Program-made: the position numbers and the translations under genes
The notes under the pieces: model-generated
Databases searched by the model: none
What the model was told of the DNA's origin: nothing
The model's input: the letters and a program-made list of their open reading frames with translations, nothing else
Part shown: positions 1-12,000 of the stretch, one piece after another
Layout of the letters: each line of letters begins with the position of its first letter
Numbering within the stretch: the stretch's first letter is position 1
Assembly: GCF_032854445.1 (NCBI RefSeq)
Contig: NC_088300.1
Location: 80,393,084 to 80,457,083 of the forward strand
Origin: Liolophura sinensis
Taxonomy: Eukaryota > Mollusca > Polyplacophora > Chitonida > Chitonidae
DNA: 64,000 nucleotides
Direction: 5' to 3'

Positions 1-293
1 TCAAATTCTTTCTTCTTCTTGATACCAGCCGCCATTTTATCATGTCTTTCCTTCTGTGGCTGTAATACTGACCTCTGCATGCTTTCAGTAACAGCTCTTT
101 TTCTATCCATCTTGTCTTTGGGTATTCGGATAACATTCAACAAGTGGGGTGCTCAATAAATTTACATTTCTTGCCATTCAATGTCTTTGAAAATATAAAA
201 CTATAAGAGGTTAAAATATTTGGTATGAACAAAAACCTGTAGATAAATCGTGAAATCATTAAAACCAGGAAATTGTTTGAGTGGGGAACATTG
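1..293. other. No recognised feature
   Basis: AT-rich intergenic DNA. No convincing coding frame, RNA gene or repeat was recognised. Confidence 0.5.
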
Positions 294-314
294 AAATATA
301 TATATATATATATA
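294..314. repeat. Short (TA)n microsatellite
   Basis: About 10 uninterrupted TA dinucleotides. Confidence 0.95.
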
Positions 315-470
315 CGCCAAGCTGGAGGGAAAATACAACATAAAATTCATCGGATATGAATTGTCAACGACTGTTTCCTGATACGGTATAAATGCTATAA
401 ATTAAAATCGGTGATTACAGCCAATCTTTGTGAAATGTAAGCCATTTTGTTATCTTCACAACTGAATACC

Positions 471-600
<130 letters not shown>

Positions 601-1214
601 GCCTGACACTGGAAAACTTTTTCTGCAACATAATTAAGGTGAGATTTACATATGGCTATCTGTTTCAGCTCAGGCGGATCAGAAGAATTATAAATAATAT
701 CCTGCAGCGAGATGTTTATTATTTTTCTCAGAATCCCAGGAAGTTCTGTTTAGTAGAGGAGCCACATCGGGCTGGTGCGGCTCGAGAGTCACTATTAGAA
801 TTGTGCACCAGATAAAGGTCAATGTCATTTGTATGGCGTGAGAAGTAGGTCGCGCATGCGCTTTATGGCAAAGGTAATCCACTACCCCGCACCTGGCATT
901 TCATTAGCATCTATATATACACTGGCTCTCGAGAACCTGTAGCCACTTTGAGTTCCCTTGAACATATCTCAAGATAAATTCTGACAAGCAATTCGTAATT
1001 TTATGTTTGCCGTATATTTGCTGTGAATGTAAATATTTTTTAAAATGTGTAGCTTAACAAAATACAGAGGTGTTTGCGCAAGATAAAAAATAACCATTAT
1101 GTCGGAAATTGAGTTCATGTTCGATCGGACAAAATGCTCTTGAGCATGTTGTACACTGCAGAGATACCGCTGAGACTTGATCTCTTCTACAAGAGAAATG
1201 TTTTATGCTGTTGA

Positions 1215-1795
1215 TGTATTTTATAGGCATCGCACTGGCTAATGGTGACACAAGAATCGCATTGGTTATTAGTGACATAGGCATAACATTGGTTAATGGT
1301 GACACAAGCATCGCATTGGCTAATGGTGACACAAGAATCGCATTGGTTATTAGTGACATAGGCATAATATTGGTTAATGGTGACACAAGCATCGCATTGG
1401 CTAATGGTGACACAGGCATCGCACTGGCTAATGGTGACACAAGCATCTCATTGGCTAATGGTGACACAAGCATCGCATTGGCTAATGGTGACACAAGCAA
1501 TGCACTGGTTGTAAGCATCACATTGGTTAATAATGGTTGTATGAACATCACATTGGCTGGTGGTTGTATTAACATCACATTGGTTGATGGTTATGTGAAC
1601 ATCACATTGGTTGATGGTTGTATGGACATGACATTGGTTGATAGTTGTATGAACATCACATTGGTGGATGGTTGTATGGGCATGACATTGGTTGATGGTT
1701 GTATGAACATCACACTGCTTGACGGTTGTGTGAAAATCACACTGGTTGATGAATGTACAAGCATTGTTGACGGATGTAATCTTCATATTGGTTGA
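1215..1795. repeat. 27-bp minisatellite, two unit families
   Basis: The left half repeats ggctaatggtgacacaagca and variants; the right half repeats gttgatggttgtatgaacat. Unit length is a multiple of three, so frames stay open on both strands (196 codons on +, 174 on -) and give repetitive NGDTSIALA-type peptides. The openness comes from the periodicity; no start context, splice site or family supports a gene. Confidence 0.93.
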
Positions 1796-3095
1796 TATAT
1801 CTTAGAGTGCCCGTTGGAATCCCAGTTTTGTCACTCAGTTAAAGACAATTTTTGGATTCTAAAGTGGACATTATGCACCAAAATTGATAATGTGTAGCTG
1901 TATATAATATTGACGTAACAGGTCTGAATATAATTCTTGTGAAATTTCCTCATGTGATATTCATACTCACTCATGTACTCGCTATACCGTGAGTAAGTGA
2001 GTGGAATTGTTCACTATACCACTAATAAGTGAAGAGCGAGGGGAAATCCGCACCTTTTGGACGTTACCAGACAAATCTGATGGTACAAAGCTGTCAGGGG
2101 CAGAATTAGAGAGCTGGATACAAACATGCCACCTCATTAACTCATGTCCTTCTGTTGCTACAATAGCCTAACGCTTTGTCCAACAGACCGAGCAAATCCC
2201 GGGATGTAAACAGAGCGTCCTTTTGTCAGTATGTGTGTATACTCGTAACAGCCTTTACAACCCAACTTGTTTCAACATACTCACTCACATTCTTTACATG
2301 CATTGCTAACAAGATGTCTAATTCTCACTATCTTCACAGTATTCAGAAGATAATAGTTTTTTTATCATAGTAATGTTGTTTGGTGATGTCAGAATTGCTC
2401 CGATCATTGACAGTAGACAATAAGGTAATAAATACTTAGGCACGAGCATGTTCTGAACCATATGCGTTCCTGTTTTCAGATGACAATAAACGGCATGAAT
2501 CTTTTGTTTGTTCCTTCTATCTTCAAATCACCCTTCATCGACGGCTGAGAGTAACAAATCTTCATAATACACCCAGAATCTCCACCGATTCAGCAGACCT
2601 ATAACAGCAAATCCTCCTTATCGTGACCTCTTCCCGTTATACCTGATGACACCGTAATTGTGTGAGCAAGTCCCTGGGGTCAGCGCGACAGGTACCCCTG
2701 ATTCTGCCGTGTAATCGCCTCACACCTGCATCCGATCATCAGCCACTATCATAACGTTGGTTGTCCGAGCACCCTGACGGACGGACTGATCTAAGTGCTC
2801 AGAGTTCTAACATATCTCTGATGAAATCAGCTCGCGTTTTTCATAGCGCACGTTTTGGATGTGGTTTTTGGTCTAAGAACTGAACCGCGTGTCGTGTGGA
2901 CTAGCTTATGGCTTTAATGTTAAAAAATAACAGATGGCAATCGCTGACATCGGTCTGTGCAGACCTTGATGGAATTTGTATCAGTTAATAAGACTAATTA
3001 AGGTGCAATTTTTTTATTATTTCTTAAGCAGACGTTGGGCTTGTTGAATTCCGTTGATTTTAAAGTTGCGTAAAGGAGCGAATCAGTCACTGTTA
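1796..3095. other. No recognised feature
   Basis: Intergenic DNA of mixed composition. No coding exon, transposon end or RNA gene was recognised. Confidence 0.5.
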
Positions 3096-3386
3096 GTGTG
3101 GAAGTAGCGGTGGAACATAACATATGCTATAGTCAATGTTTGTGTGGAAGTAGCGGTGAAACATAAGATATGCTATAGTCAATGTTTGTGTGGAAGTAGC
3201 GGTGGAACATAAGATATGCCATAGTCAATGTTTGTGTGGAAGTAGCGGTGGAACATAAGATATGCCATAGTCAATGTTTGTGTGGAAGTAGCGGTGGAAC
3301 ATAACATATGCCATAGTTAATGTTTGTGTGGAAGTAGCGGTGGAACATAAGATATGCCATAGTCAATGTTTGTGTGGAAGTAGCCG
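3096..3386. repeat. 46-bp minisatellite, about 6 copies
   Basis: Units begin gtgtggaagtagcggtggaa and continue through tatgccatagtcaatgttt. They are highly similar to one another; the array ends at a SINE fragment. Confidence 0.95.
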
Positions 3387-3390
3387 TTGT

Positions 3391-3467
3391 AGCCGCCGTT
3401 GTTTAAGTGAAATATTATTGAGTATTACGTGACGTAAAACAGCAATAAAATAAATATTATTATTATT
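3391..3467 (+). mobile_element. Diverged SINE 3' fragment
   Basis: gccgccgttgtttaagtgaa, aatattattgagtattacg and an aataaaataaata tail match the 3' end of the local SINE family in sense orientation. Confidence 0.6.
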
Positions 3468-5346
3468 GGTGGCTAATCCAGATCATATGGCCTATGAGGT
3501 TTTCTTTATTTGATTATTTCTTTAGATGTTTTTCTCTTCAATAGTTCACATTAATCCTGGAAGAGGAAAACAGCATGACAGCTATGCTCAGTCAGAGTTC
3601 ACAGAAACTGTAACCTGTGATTTGTCAGTTTTGCGTGTGCTTATTTCAGAGACCCCTTCTCATTATTACATTTTTTAACCAAAAGTCTTTATTCGTATAT
3701 TTTATAATAATACATGAATGACAGTTTCCTGATGACACCAATGCAAGGCGCTTGGAACGATATGATTCTGTATTTAAAGTTGTTTTGTTTTTATTTGTCG
3801 GTGTTCAGAATTAGCGTCTTCATGTTTAAGTGAAATGCTGCTTGTAAGCATTTTACCAGTTCTAATTTTAACCCGAAATTTTCGATCTGTTTTTGAGGGA
3901 GTTCAATGATTGGTCCACCTGGTGTTCAGGTATCAAGATACTGTACTAATACTAAAGCAGTACATCCATTCTGGTTAAACCTTAATTCCCGTGTTGAGCT
4001 CCATACTAGTCAATCAGCTCCTCTGTCAATCAGCACCACCCCTTTCCCCCACCCCCTCCCCCTTCCCCTACTGACCTATTAACCCCTCCATCACAATGGC
4101 CTAATCCCCATTACCAGTCGTCATGACAACATAAACGGCTGCTTCGCTAAGTTTCCTTCTTCAGTTTTCAAGATATGACTGAGCCTTCAACTCGCCAACA
4201 GTAATTAGCATTGGACGTGCCAAGCGACTGCTTGCCAATTTTCAGCAAGTGCGTTGAAAATAACACATACGATTTGGAAATAAGGCAACTTTTATAGACG
4301 TTCAGAACTAACTGATATGCGCAGAGAACTTGATTTTCAGTCCAAGCGTCTAAACGGACATTCCTATACCATCATCAACAATAATGGCCGCTCGAGGTCA
4401 GTATTCGCAAGATCGATTTCCAAAACAACACTGATCACAAGGTAATCAAGACAGTATATAGAGTAAGAAATTAGGGCGATTAAAGAGAAGAGTTAAATGT
4501 AAAGAGTATACTGATGCCGGAAAGAAGCAAACGACATTCTATAATTCTATGTTTCAACGCTTATATTCTACTCGCATACGTTTAAGAGGTATCCAGATTG
4601 CTAAATTTAGGCCTAGCAGGTAGAGGCAGACTGCTTTTCTGCTTTGGAATTTACAACCGAGTAATCGAGTTAGCTGCGTTCGTGGATATAATGAATCCTT
4701 TGATTTTGTTGACCTAACATGTGGTGACGCTGAAGCTGAAGGTGGAAAGGTTTGTAGGAGAAAGTCCATAACAGCCTTTATCAATGTCTTCCTTAGAGAG
4801 CCTAGTGAAGGTTAGTTTCCATTTTGACATTGTTAATTACTCATAATTGCATGTACAGCTGAAGGGTTCTGCATATGGCGTATACATATCTCGCCTTGTA
4901 GCATTTGTTAGATCCTGTATGTTAAGTCACGATTTCAATAATCGTCACAAATTAAACCGCAAAAACTAGTGTCAATTTTATTCCATCAAACACCTTCTCT
5001 CCAAGTTTCTTAAGTTTTACAAGTCGTGTAAAATCGTCGTGTAATTCTCCTGTAAGTACATAAGGACAGAGCATCCAAAATTTTTAGCATTCTGCTGCAC
5101 AACTGAGACTAATTCCGCATAACCCTGGGCTAGGGGATATATAATCATCGTGTTGAATTAGATTGCCACGTTGGATATATGAACAGTTACAATCAAAGCG
5201 CAACTGAGATACACGTTTCATTATCGATGAATTATTTTCCAGCAGGGTATACACGATTTGATCACTGATTTCACCCAATCACCTAGAATCCCAAGAACAT
5301 GCGTTTTCCCAACTTAGCTTGTGTTAGATGTGTGTTGGGAATCCTG
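3468..5346. other. No recognised feature
   Basis: Intergenic. A pyrimidine-rich run lies near 4040-4075. No exon with credible splice sites or recognised protein was found. Confidence 0.5.
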
Positions 5347-6075
5347 CTCGCATCCCCAGTGACGTTCACTTTTCATATCCGGATCTTGGACATGAGCAAC
5401 ATTACCATAACAAAGGAGCGGTACAAATTCTACACGGATCCCCAGTGACGTTCACTTTTCATATCCGGATCTTGGACATGAGCAACATTACCATAACAAA
5501 GGAGCGGTACAAATCCTGCAGGCATCCCCAGTGACGTTCACATGTGATATCCGGATCTTGGACATGAGCAACATTATCATAGCACAGTCACGGTACAAAT
5601 CCTACACGGACCCCCAGTGTCGTTCACATGCGATATCCGGATCTTGGACACGAGCAACATTACCATAACAAAGGAGCGGTACAAATTCTACACGGATCCC
5701 CAGTGACGTTCAAATGCGATATCCGGATCTTGGACATGAGCAACATTACCATAACAAAGGAGCGGTACAAATTCTACACGCATCCCAAGTGACGTTCAAA
5801 TGCGATATCCGGATCTTGGACATGAGCAACATTACCATAACAAAGGAGCGGTACAAATTCTACACGCATCCCAAGTGACGTTCAAATGCGATATCCGGAT
5901 CTTGGACATAAGCAACGTTACCATGACAAAGGAGCGGTACAAATCCTACACGCATCCCAAGTGACGTTCAAATGCGATATCCGGATCTTGGACATGAGCA
6001 ACATTACCATAACACAGTCACGGTACAAATCCTACACGCATCCCCAGTGACGTCAACATGTTTATCCGGATTATG
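5347..6075. repeat. 86-bp minisatellite carrying TGACGT motifs, ~8 copies
   Basis: Each unit includes cggatcttggacatgagcaa, an acggagcggtac-like segment and ccagtgacgttc. The TGACGT core (half CRE/ATF site) recurs in nearly every unit. The region lies upstream of the kinase gene. Confidence 0.93.
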
Positions 6076-7295
6076 GACATGAGTAACATAACCTTAAACA
6101 TGACCATGACACAGTGATGTAAACTGTTTTGAGATCTGAATTGCATAGTATGTATGTATATATGCCAGTCTGATTATCTATAATTTACCATCCTCCATAC
6201 TGCGCCAGATAACTGTAGATAGTAACAGTACAGTCGTATTGACTTCATTCCCAGAGGGGTCACCTGTTTACGCCCTTCTGAGTTAATATGAAATCTTAGT
6301 TTTCTCCTGTGCGGGTGCCGGATGGGCCGCAGAGTGAGTAGGCTATTAGCATATCTTCATGTCGAGTCTGGGGGGAGGAGAAGCACTAGGGGAGAACTGC
6401 CAGGAATTTGGTCAAGGATTGGGATTGAGGGTGGGAGGGTGGGGAAGGGGGAGGGGGCAGTTAGTACCGAAACAACTTTGACCCGGTCTCCGTTTACTAT
6501 CGTTAAGAAACAGGTGTTAAAGTTAGAGCGGGTCTCAATGTTCACCGACTCACGCACATACCTGAGTTGGCTATATATATGTGTACCCACAGTCCGAAAG
6601 AAGCGCTGCTTACTAGATCGCACTGCGCCACAGAGACTGGTAGGCGTCCAGTCACAGGAAGTTGTAGGGGGTCGTAAAAACACCAGAAAACCATTTTTAG
6701 CAAGCGAATGTCCACTTTACGGCATTACAGTCTATACTTTACTTACAAACTCTCTAATGAACTATGTTCTCTTGTCTCCGCACAAACCACTCACTAACAT
6801 GAAGTAGAACACTATGAGTGAATAGTTGGTTATTTAGTCTTTCTGTGAATGGAATGTCTGAGAGGACTAATTTGCCACGGTGTGTTTCCCATGTTGATGC
6901 AAACATAAACTACAGCCCTTCAACCGCTCTACATAAACTATTTCTTTGTCCAGTTCGGCCATGCCACAAAAACGACTATTGTTTTAGTCCCGAGCATGGC
7001 GCTCCTCGAGCAGATGGAATAGTGCAGTCAATCGCTAGAGTAGTTTAGAACGGAATCTAGGTTTAACTCCATTCAGAAATATGTTGTTACTGAATGCTAG
7101 GATGTACCCCCATTGATATGTGCAACTGATACATAAGATGGACGTATTATGCACGTGTTGTGGTTTATCAAACAGAGGGTACAGTGTTTATCGTAGCCTT
7201 TTGCTTACAGGCCACAGAAAAGGCACAGAGTTTTTGTAGCACTTATGCATCTCTTCAGTTTACAGGGGAACTAAAAACAGTGATATCACGGTTCT
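6076..7295. other. No recognised feature
   Basis: An open frame at 6322-6807 (+) has no recognised domain, splice context or codon pattern and overlaps a purine-rich low-complexity tract (about 6370-6460). It is treated as non-coding. Confidence 0.45.
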
Positions 7296-7590
7296 GACTA
7301 ATGAAGTGTTCCAGCCAGAGTGCTTGTATGAACAGTTTGCTATCGATGCGCGACTGACCAATTAAGTGTTCCAGCCAGAGTGCTTGTATGAACAGTTTGC
7401 TATCGATGCGCGACTGACCAATTAAGTGTTCCAACCAGAGTGCTTGTATGAACAGTTGCTATCGATGCGCGACTGACCAGTTAAGTGTTCCAACCAGAGT
7501 GCTTGTATGAACAGTTGCTATCAAAGCGCGACTGACCAATTAAGTGTTCCAACCAGAGTGCTTGTATGAACAGTAGCTATCAAAGCGCGA
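7296..7590. repeat. 60-bp minisatellite, 5 copies
   Basis: Units contain ttaagtgttccagccagagt, gcttgtatgaacagtt and gctatcgatgcgcgactgac. Later units have small indels. Confidence 0.95.
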
Positions 7591-8066
7591 ATCAGATACC
7601 TATATGTGCATTCAAACTGAAAGTTATTAACCAACTAGATGTTTTAAATTTGAAATTTGGATCTGAAGATCTTACTTTAGATACTTTATTAGTTATTTGG
7701 TGGTTCGTGTTGAACACGATGTTAGAAATTGATCTCGGGATTTTTTACCCCGAACGTCAATTTTTGTCGACGGCCGTACTGTGGCCATACAGTGGCCGCA
7801 CAAGACTGTTGGAAGAGGTCCAAAAGCAGAACGACACTGTAGAGCACTGCTATGTCTATACCAGACAGTCAGTGGCTGCATTGGTCTGTTTGGATATCAA
7901 CTTTGCGTTATAGACTGCACTGGAAAAGAAATTAAGGTACGCTGCGACAAACCCGCATGGCTGCAAAGTGCCGTGTGACTTTCCACATGCAAATTTTTTG
8001 ACTACATTCTGCTTCCTGGGACCAGTGGTCATATGCAGTGACCACACAGTGTAGTGATTATTTACT

Positions 8067-8199
8067 GATTTATTTGATTGGAGTGTTACACCGTAGAATA
8101 TTTCACTTATACGACGGCAGCCAGCATTATGGTGGGAGGAAACAGGGCAAAGCCTGGGGGAAACCCACGATTATCCGCAGGCTTCCCACGTACGGATGA
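8067..8199 (-). mobile_element. SINE copy, 5'-truncated, antisense
   Basis: On the given strand it reads atttatttgattggagtgtt, then aatatttcacttatacgacg, gccagcattatggtgggagg and ccgcaggcttcccacgtacg. The family's tRNA-like head is missing. Confidence 0.8.
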
Positions 8200-8920
8200 A
8201 GAGGAAGATAGTGTCGTGAAGTGGAGATATTGCTGTGTGCAAAAATAATAATAAATATTTATAATACATATTGGTAAACGTATTTGCAGAGGAATATAGA
8301 ACATATGTCAGATAATGTGGAGTTCTGCTGGTAAACTCCGGTACCGGTACCGGTACTAAAAGTGATCTGGCTTTAAGCAGTTGGTTACATGAAACGTTCT
8401 GTACGTCTTTGGGTATCAAGTGCTTAACCGAAATGGTTAAGAATGGCCAGACATGTTTTGCAAGTCGATTTAAGAGACCATTAACATATCGCGGTATAGA
8501 TAAAAACTTATCCAGCTTTTTATGCGGGACCCAAGAGTATCGATTTTGAAATGATTGCGTGATGATTTGAAATGATGAGACGTAGTACGTTCGGCGAATC
8601 CACTGACTCCTGTAGGCGTACACAATCTTCCTGACTCTGTAGACCATAAAACGTCTGTGTGAATAAGCCAGCCGATGGTGTTGCTGCTGGTTAGGGCGTG
8701 ACGTCATGGATACACGCGGAAGCGCGTGCGGCCAGAGGTAGCTTGCAGCGAAGGTAATCCTCAGTAGGCGCTGGACTGTCGACAGGACGGGACGTGTAAG
8801 CAGCGAGAGCAGAGCCCACCTCCATGTATACACTACGCCGCACTCCTTCCGTACAGAACCTCTCCAGACCTGACACAGGGACAGTTTGCTGAAGTTAGGC
8901 CAATAGCTCTGCTATTATCA
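8200..8920. other. Upstream region of the kinase gene
   Basis: The region includes a palindromic run of ggtacc units (8338-8356) and GC-richer DNA from about 8650. It probably holds the kinase 5' UTR and promoter, but no TATA box or initiator was firmly identified. A 220-codon open frame on the - strand has no recognisable protein features. Confidence 0.4.
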
Positions 8921-9009
8921 ATGCCGGACATAGCCGGAGAATACTCCGGGGATGAGGAGCCGGACTGGGAAACGCCCTACTCCAGGGTCTGTGCTTACAA
9001 ACGCCGGCT
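8921..9009 (+). CDS. MLCK-like kinase exon 1 (first coding exon)
   Basis: The exon begins MPDIAGEYSGDEEPDWETPY and ends CT before gtaagt, phase 2. This acidic N-terminus is not a recognised domain. Joined to exon 2 it reads RRLTVGLSEEAMNSK. The 5' UTR probably lies directly upstream (GC-richer DNA at about 8650-8920); no TATA box was seen. Confidence 0.75.
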
Positions 9010-12000
9010 GTAAGTAACACTTTACCTTACTTACAAATTTGACTGACGAAAAGTTGAGAATTTCTAATGATCCATTGCACAAGTTACGATTTCATAATGA
9101 AAGCATTCATTAACAATGGAACAAAGATGCGTTTGTACGTGATGACTGGCATTGTGGGCGATGTCTCCCACCTTGAGCGCATAATTGCGCATATTGGTGA
9201 AATATTTCGGTTTCATTGATTTTCACCTGACTTTTCTTCACTCATGCTGTGTGTCAGTAAAATTCTACAACTTAAATATAATGTTGTAAAGTTTTTGCTG
9301 ATTTCAAAAGCAACGTGTTTATAGCTGTTATAAAAGTCTTGGACTGGGATGTGTCAAATCTCTGGAGTATGAATGTACAGTACTTGTAAACGACAGTGAC
9401 TACCACGCCCATTCCCCTTCTCCTGCTGGATTCAGTCCCCAATTTGTTTTCCAAATTTCCAAAAAGTTCTCAGTTGTCTGAGATATTCACCAAACTTGTC
9501 CAACCAATCCAATCTGTGTCCATATTAGCTCAGGATTCCTGCTTCATCCCGTTCCATCGTTTATCTTATCGGCAAACTTGTTAACGGCCGCTCTTGGCCA
9601 GTTCCCCGGTCAACACATCGCCTAACTTTCCTGCAGACATACACCATCCCTGTTTAATGCAATCTGACCACCAGTGCTGACCACCGGTCAGCAGAGTCTT
9701 CTCTCCGGCCATATAGCACATATGGCATTTGCATGCTGCCCGCATGTTGCTTTATCGTACTTGCGGCTGTGTATAGTACTGAGACTGGAAAGTCAAGGGA
9801 TTGCCTGTTAACTGATGGAGCAGATAACCAACAGTATTCCTCATTGATTACAAATGTAATGACGTCTATGCCGAATTCTTTAGGGAATTGGCTTCTAGTA
9901 ATGTATAATACACGCATATATACGAAGTATTTACGGGTAATAATTACACGGGTATGTTGTTTATGATTAAATGAAATGATTTAATTTAAAGCATTTAATC
10001 AGTTTATTGAATACCAATGGCTGAAGAACCGTTTTCCTTCCGCCGCTTATGCTGACGTGTAAGGGCATATAAAACACGTGAACTGTGTCCCTGTTTCCAG
10101 TCTGATGTAAACAGTTTACACTGCTCTTCTGGAGGTTGTTTTTGGTTGAGGTACAGTCTGCGCCTGTACATATGCATAGTCCAGATGAATTTTGTAACCA
10201 CAAGCATTTCATCAACTACCAGAGCATGAATGGGAATTCTGTCTGCGTGCAGGGTATTGGGCACTGCTTGATTGTGATGATGAGAAACTTCAGAAGTTGA
10301 GTTGACACGTTTTCTTCACGTTCTGGAAGGATAAGACACATCTGTTTGACCAGATGCCTGATTGCCATATCCTGTATGTACATGTAACAAGATGCATCCT
10401 GCATTGTGTGAAGACGAGCTTTACAGCAATGTTTGCCGATGTGATGCGTATACATGTACGAGTCTATGTACGAGTCTAGTCACACAGAGTTTTTTTTACC
10501 TAAATTATCTAGTCCTATGGACATATACATGTAGCAGATTCCCCCGTGCTTGTGGGCTCGTGTTTAACTCTGTAACTAGTTGCGTCTGTAGATGTTGCAG
10601 AAATAAGGGTTTAAAATGGGTGCCCCATAAACCAGTTTTGGAGTTGCCTTCAATTAAATTAAAAATTAAGTGTAACATCCTTTTACATGCTTTTGAGGAA
10701 GCTGTAGCCATCCATACATAAAGTCAGATAACCGTAAGCGTTTCCGTGATAAAACAACTGAAAGCTTCACCCTCTGTGCGTGAGCTTCAGTAATCGCATG
10801 GCTGAGTGTCCACATACTTATATAGGCTGTGGGTTTCAAGAGCTCTATCCAAACTGTGTGTGATGAGAGCACGTGTGGCACTTACTAAAGCGTCATCACA
10901 TGTTCTGTATAACGCTATCGGGAGTTTTCCAAAGTTAATGAACCTTTTCCGTGGAGAATTTCTTTACAAACTTGCAGTCGATGTAGACTGTGATTTAAGC
11001 TACCATCATTCCATACGATGTGCCGTTAAACACCAATACAACATGACACACACTGTACACTTTAACACGTGCTTCTCTTCACATAAAACTGAATAGATAA
11101 ATGTATTGAGAACAACACGTTGTAATTAGTAATGGTTTTAACCTCTGTTTTCTTGCAGTACCGTGAGATTATCTGAAGACAACACGTTATGATTAGTAAT
11201 GGTTTTAACCTCTGTTTTCTTGCAGTACCGTGAGATTATCTGAAGACAACACGTTATGATTAGTAATGGTTTTAACCTCTGTTTCCCTACAGTACCATGA
11301 GATTATCTGAAGACAACACGTTATGATTAGTAATGGTTTTAACCTCTGTTTTCTTGCAGTACCGTGAGATTGTCTGAAGACAACACGTTATGATTAGTAA
11401 TGGTTTTACTCTCTGTTTTCTTGCAGTACCGTGAGATTGTCTGAAGACAACACGTTATGATTAGTAATGGTTTTAACCTCTGTTTTCTTGCAGTACCGTG
11501 AGATTATCTGAAGACAACACGTTATGATTAGTAATGGTTTTAACCTCTGTTTTCTTGCAGTACCGTGAGATTGTCTGAAGACAACACGTTATGATTAGTA
11601 ATGGTTTTAACCTCTGTTTCCCTACAGTACCATGAGATTATCTGAAGACAACACGTTATGATTAGTAATGGTTTTAACCTCTGTTTTCTTGCAGTACCGT
11701 GAGATTGTCTGAAGACAACACGTTATGATTAGTAATGGTTTTAACCTCTGTTTTCTTGCAGTACCGTGAGATTGTCTGAAGACAACACGTTATGATTAGT
11801 AATGGTTTTAACCTCTGTTTTCTTGCAGTACCGTGAGATTGTCTGAAGACAACACGTTATGATTAGTAATGGTTTTAACCTCTGTTTTCTTGCAGTACCG
11901 TGAGATTATCTGAAGACAACACGTTATGATTAGTAATGGTTTTAACCTCTGTTTTCTTGCAGTACAGTGAGATTATCTGAAGACAACACGTTATGATTAG

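Noticed and set aside
1054-1795. 196- and 174-codon open frames on opposite strands
   Set aside because: They follow from a 27-bp period without stops; no start context, splice sites or family match.
8338-8356. ggtacc palindromic run as a regulatory site
   Set aside because: A short simple repeat; a similar word at 17,119 is too short to be meaningful.
8171-8833. 220-codon open frame on the - strand upstream of the kinase
   Set aside because: No recognised motif, overlaps a SINE and the likely kinase 5' region, and lacks splice or promoter support.
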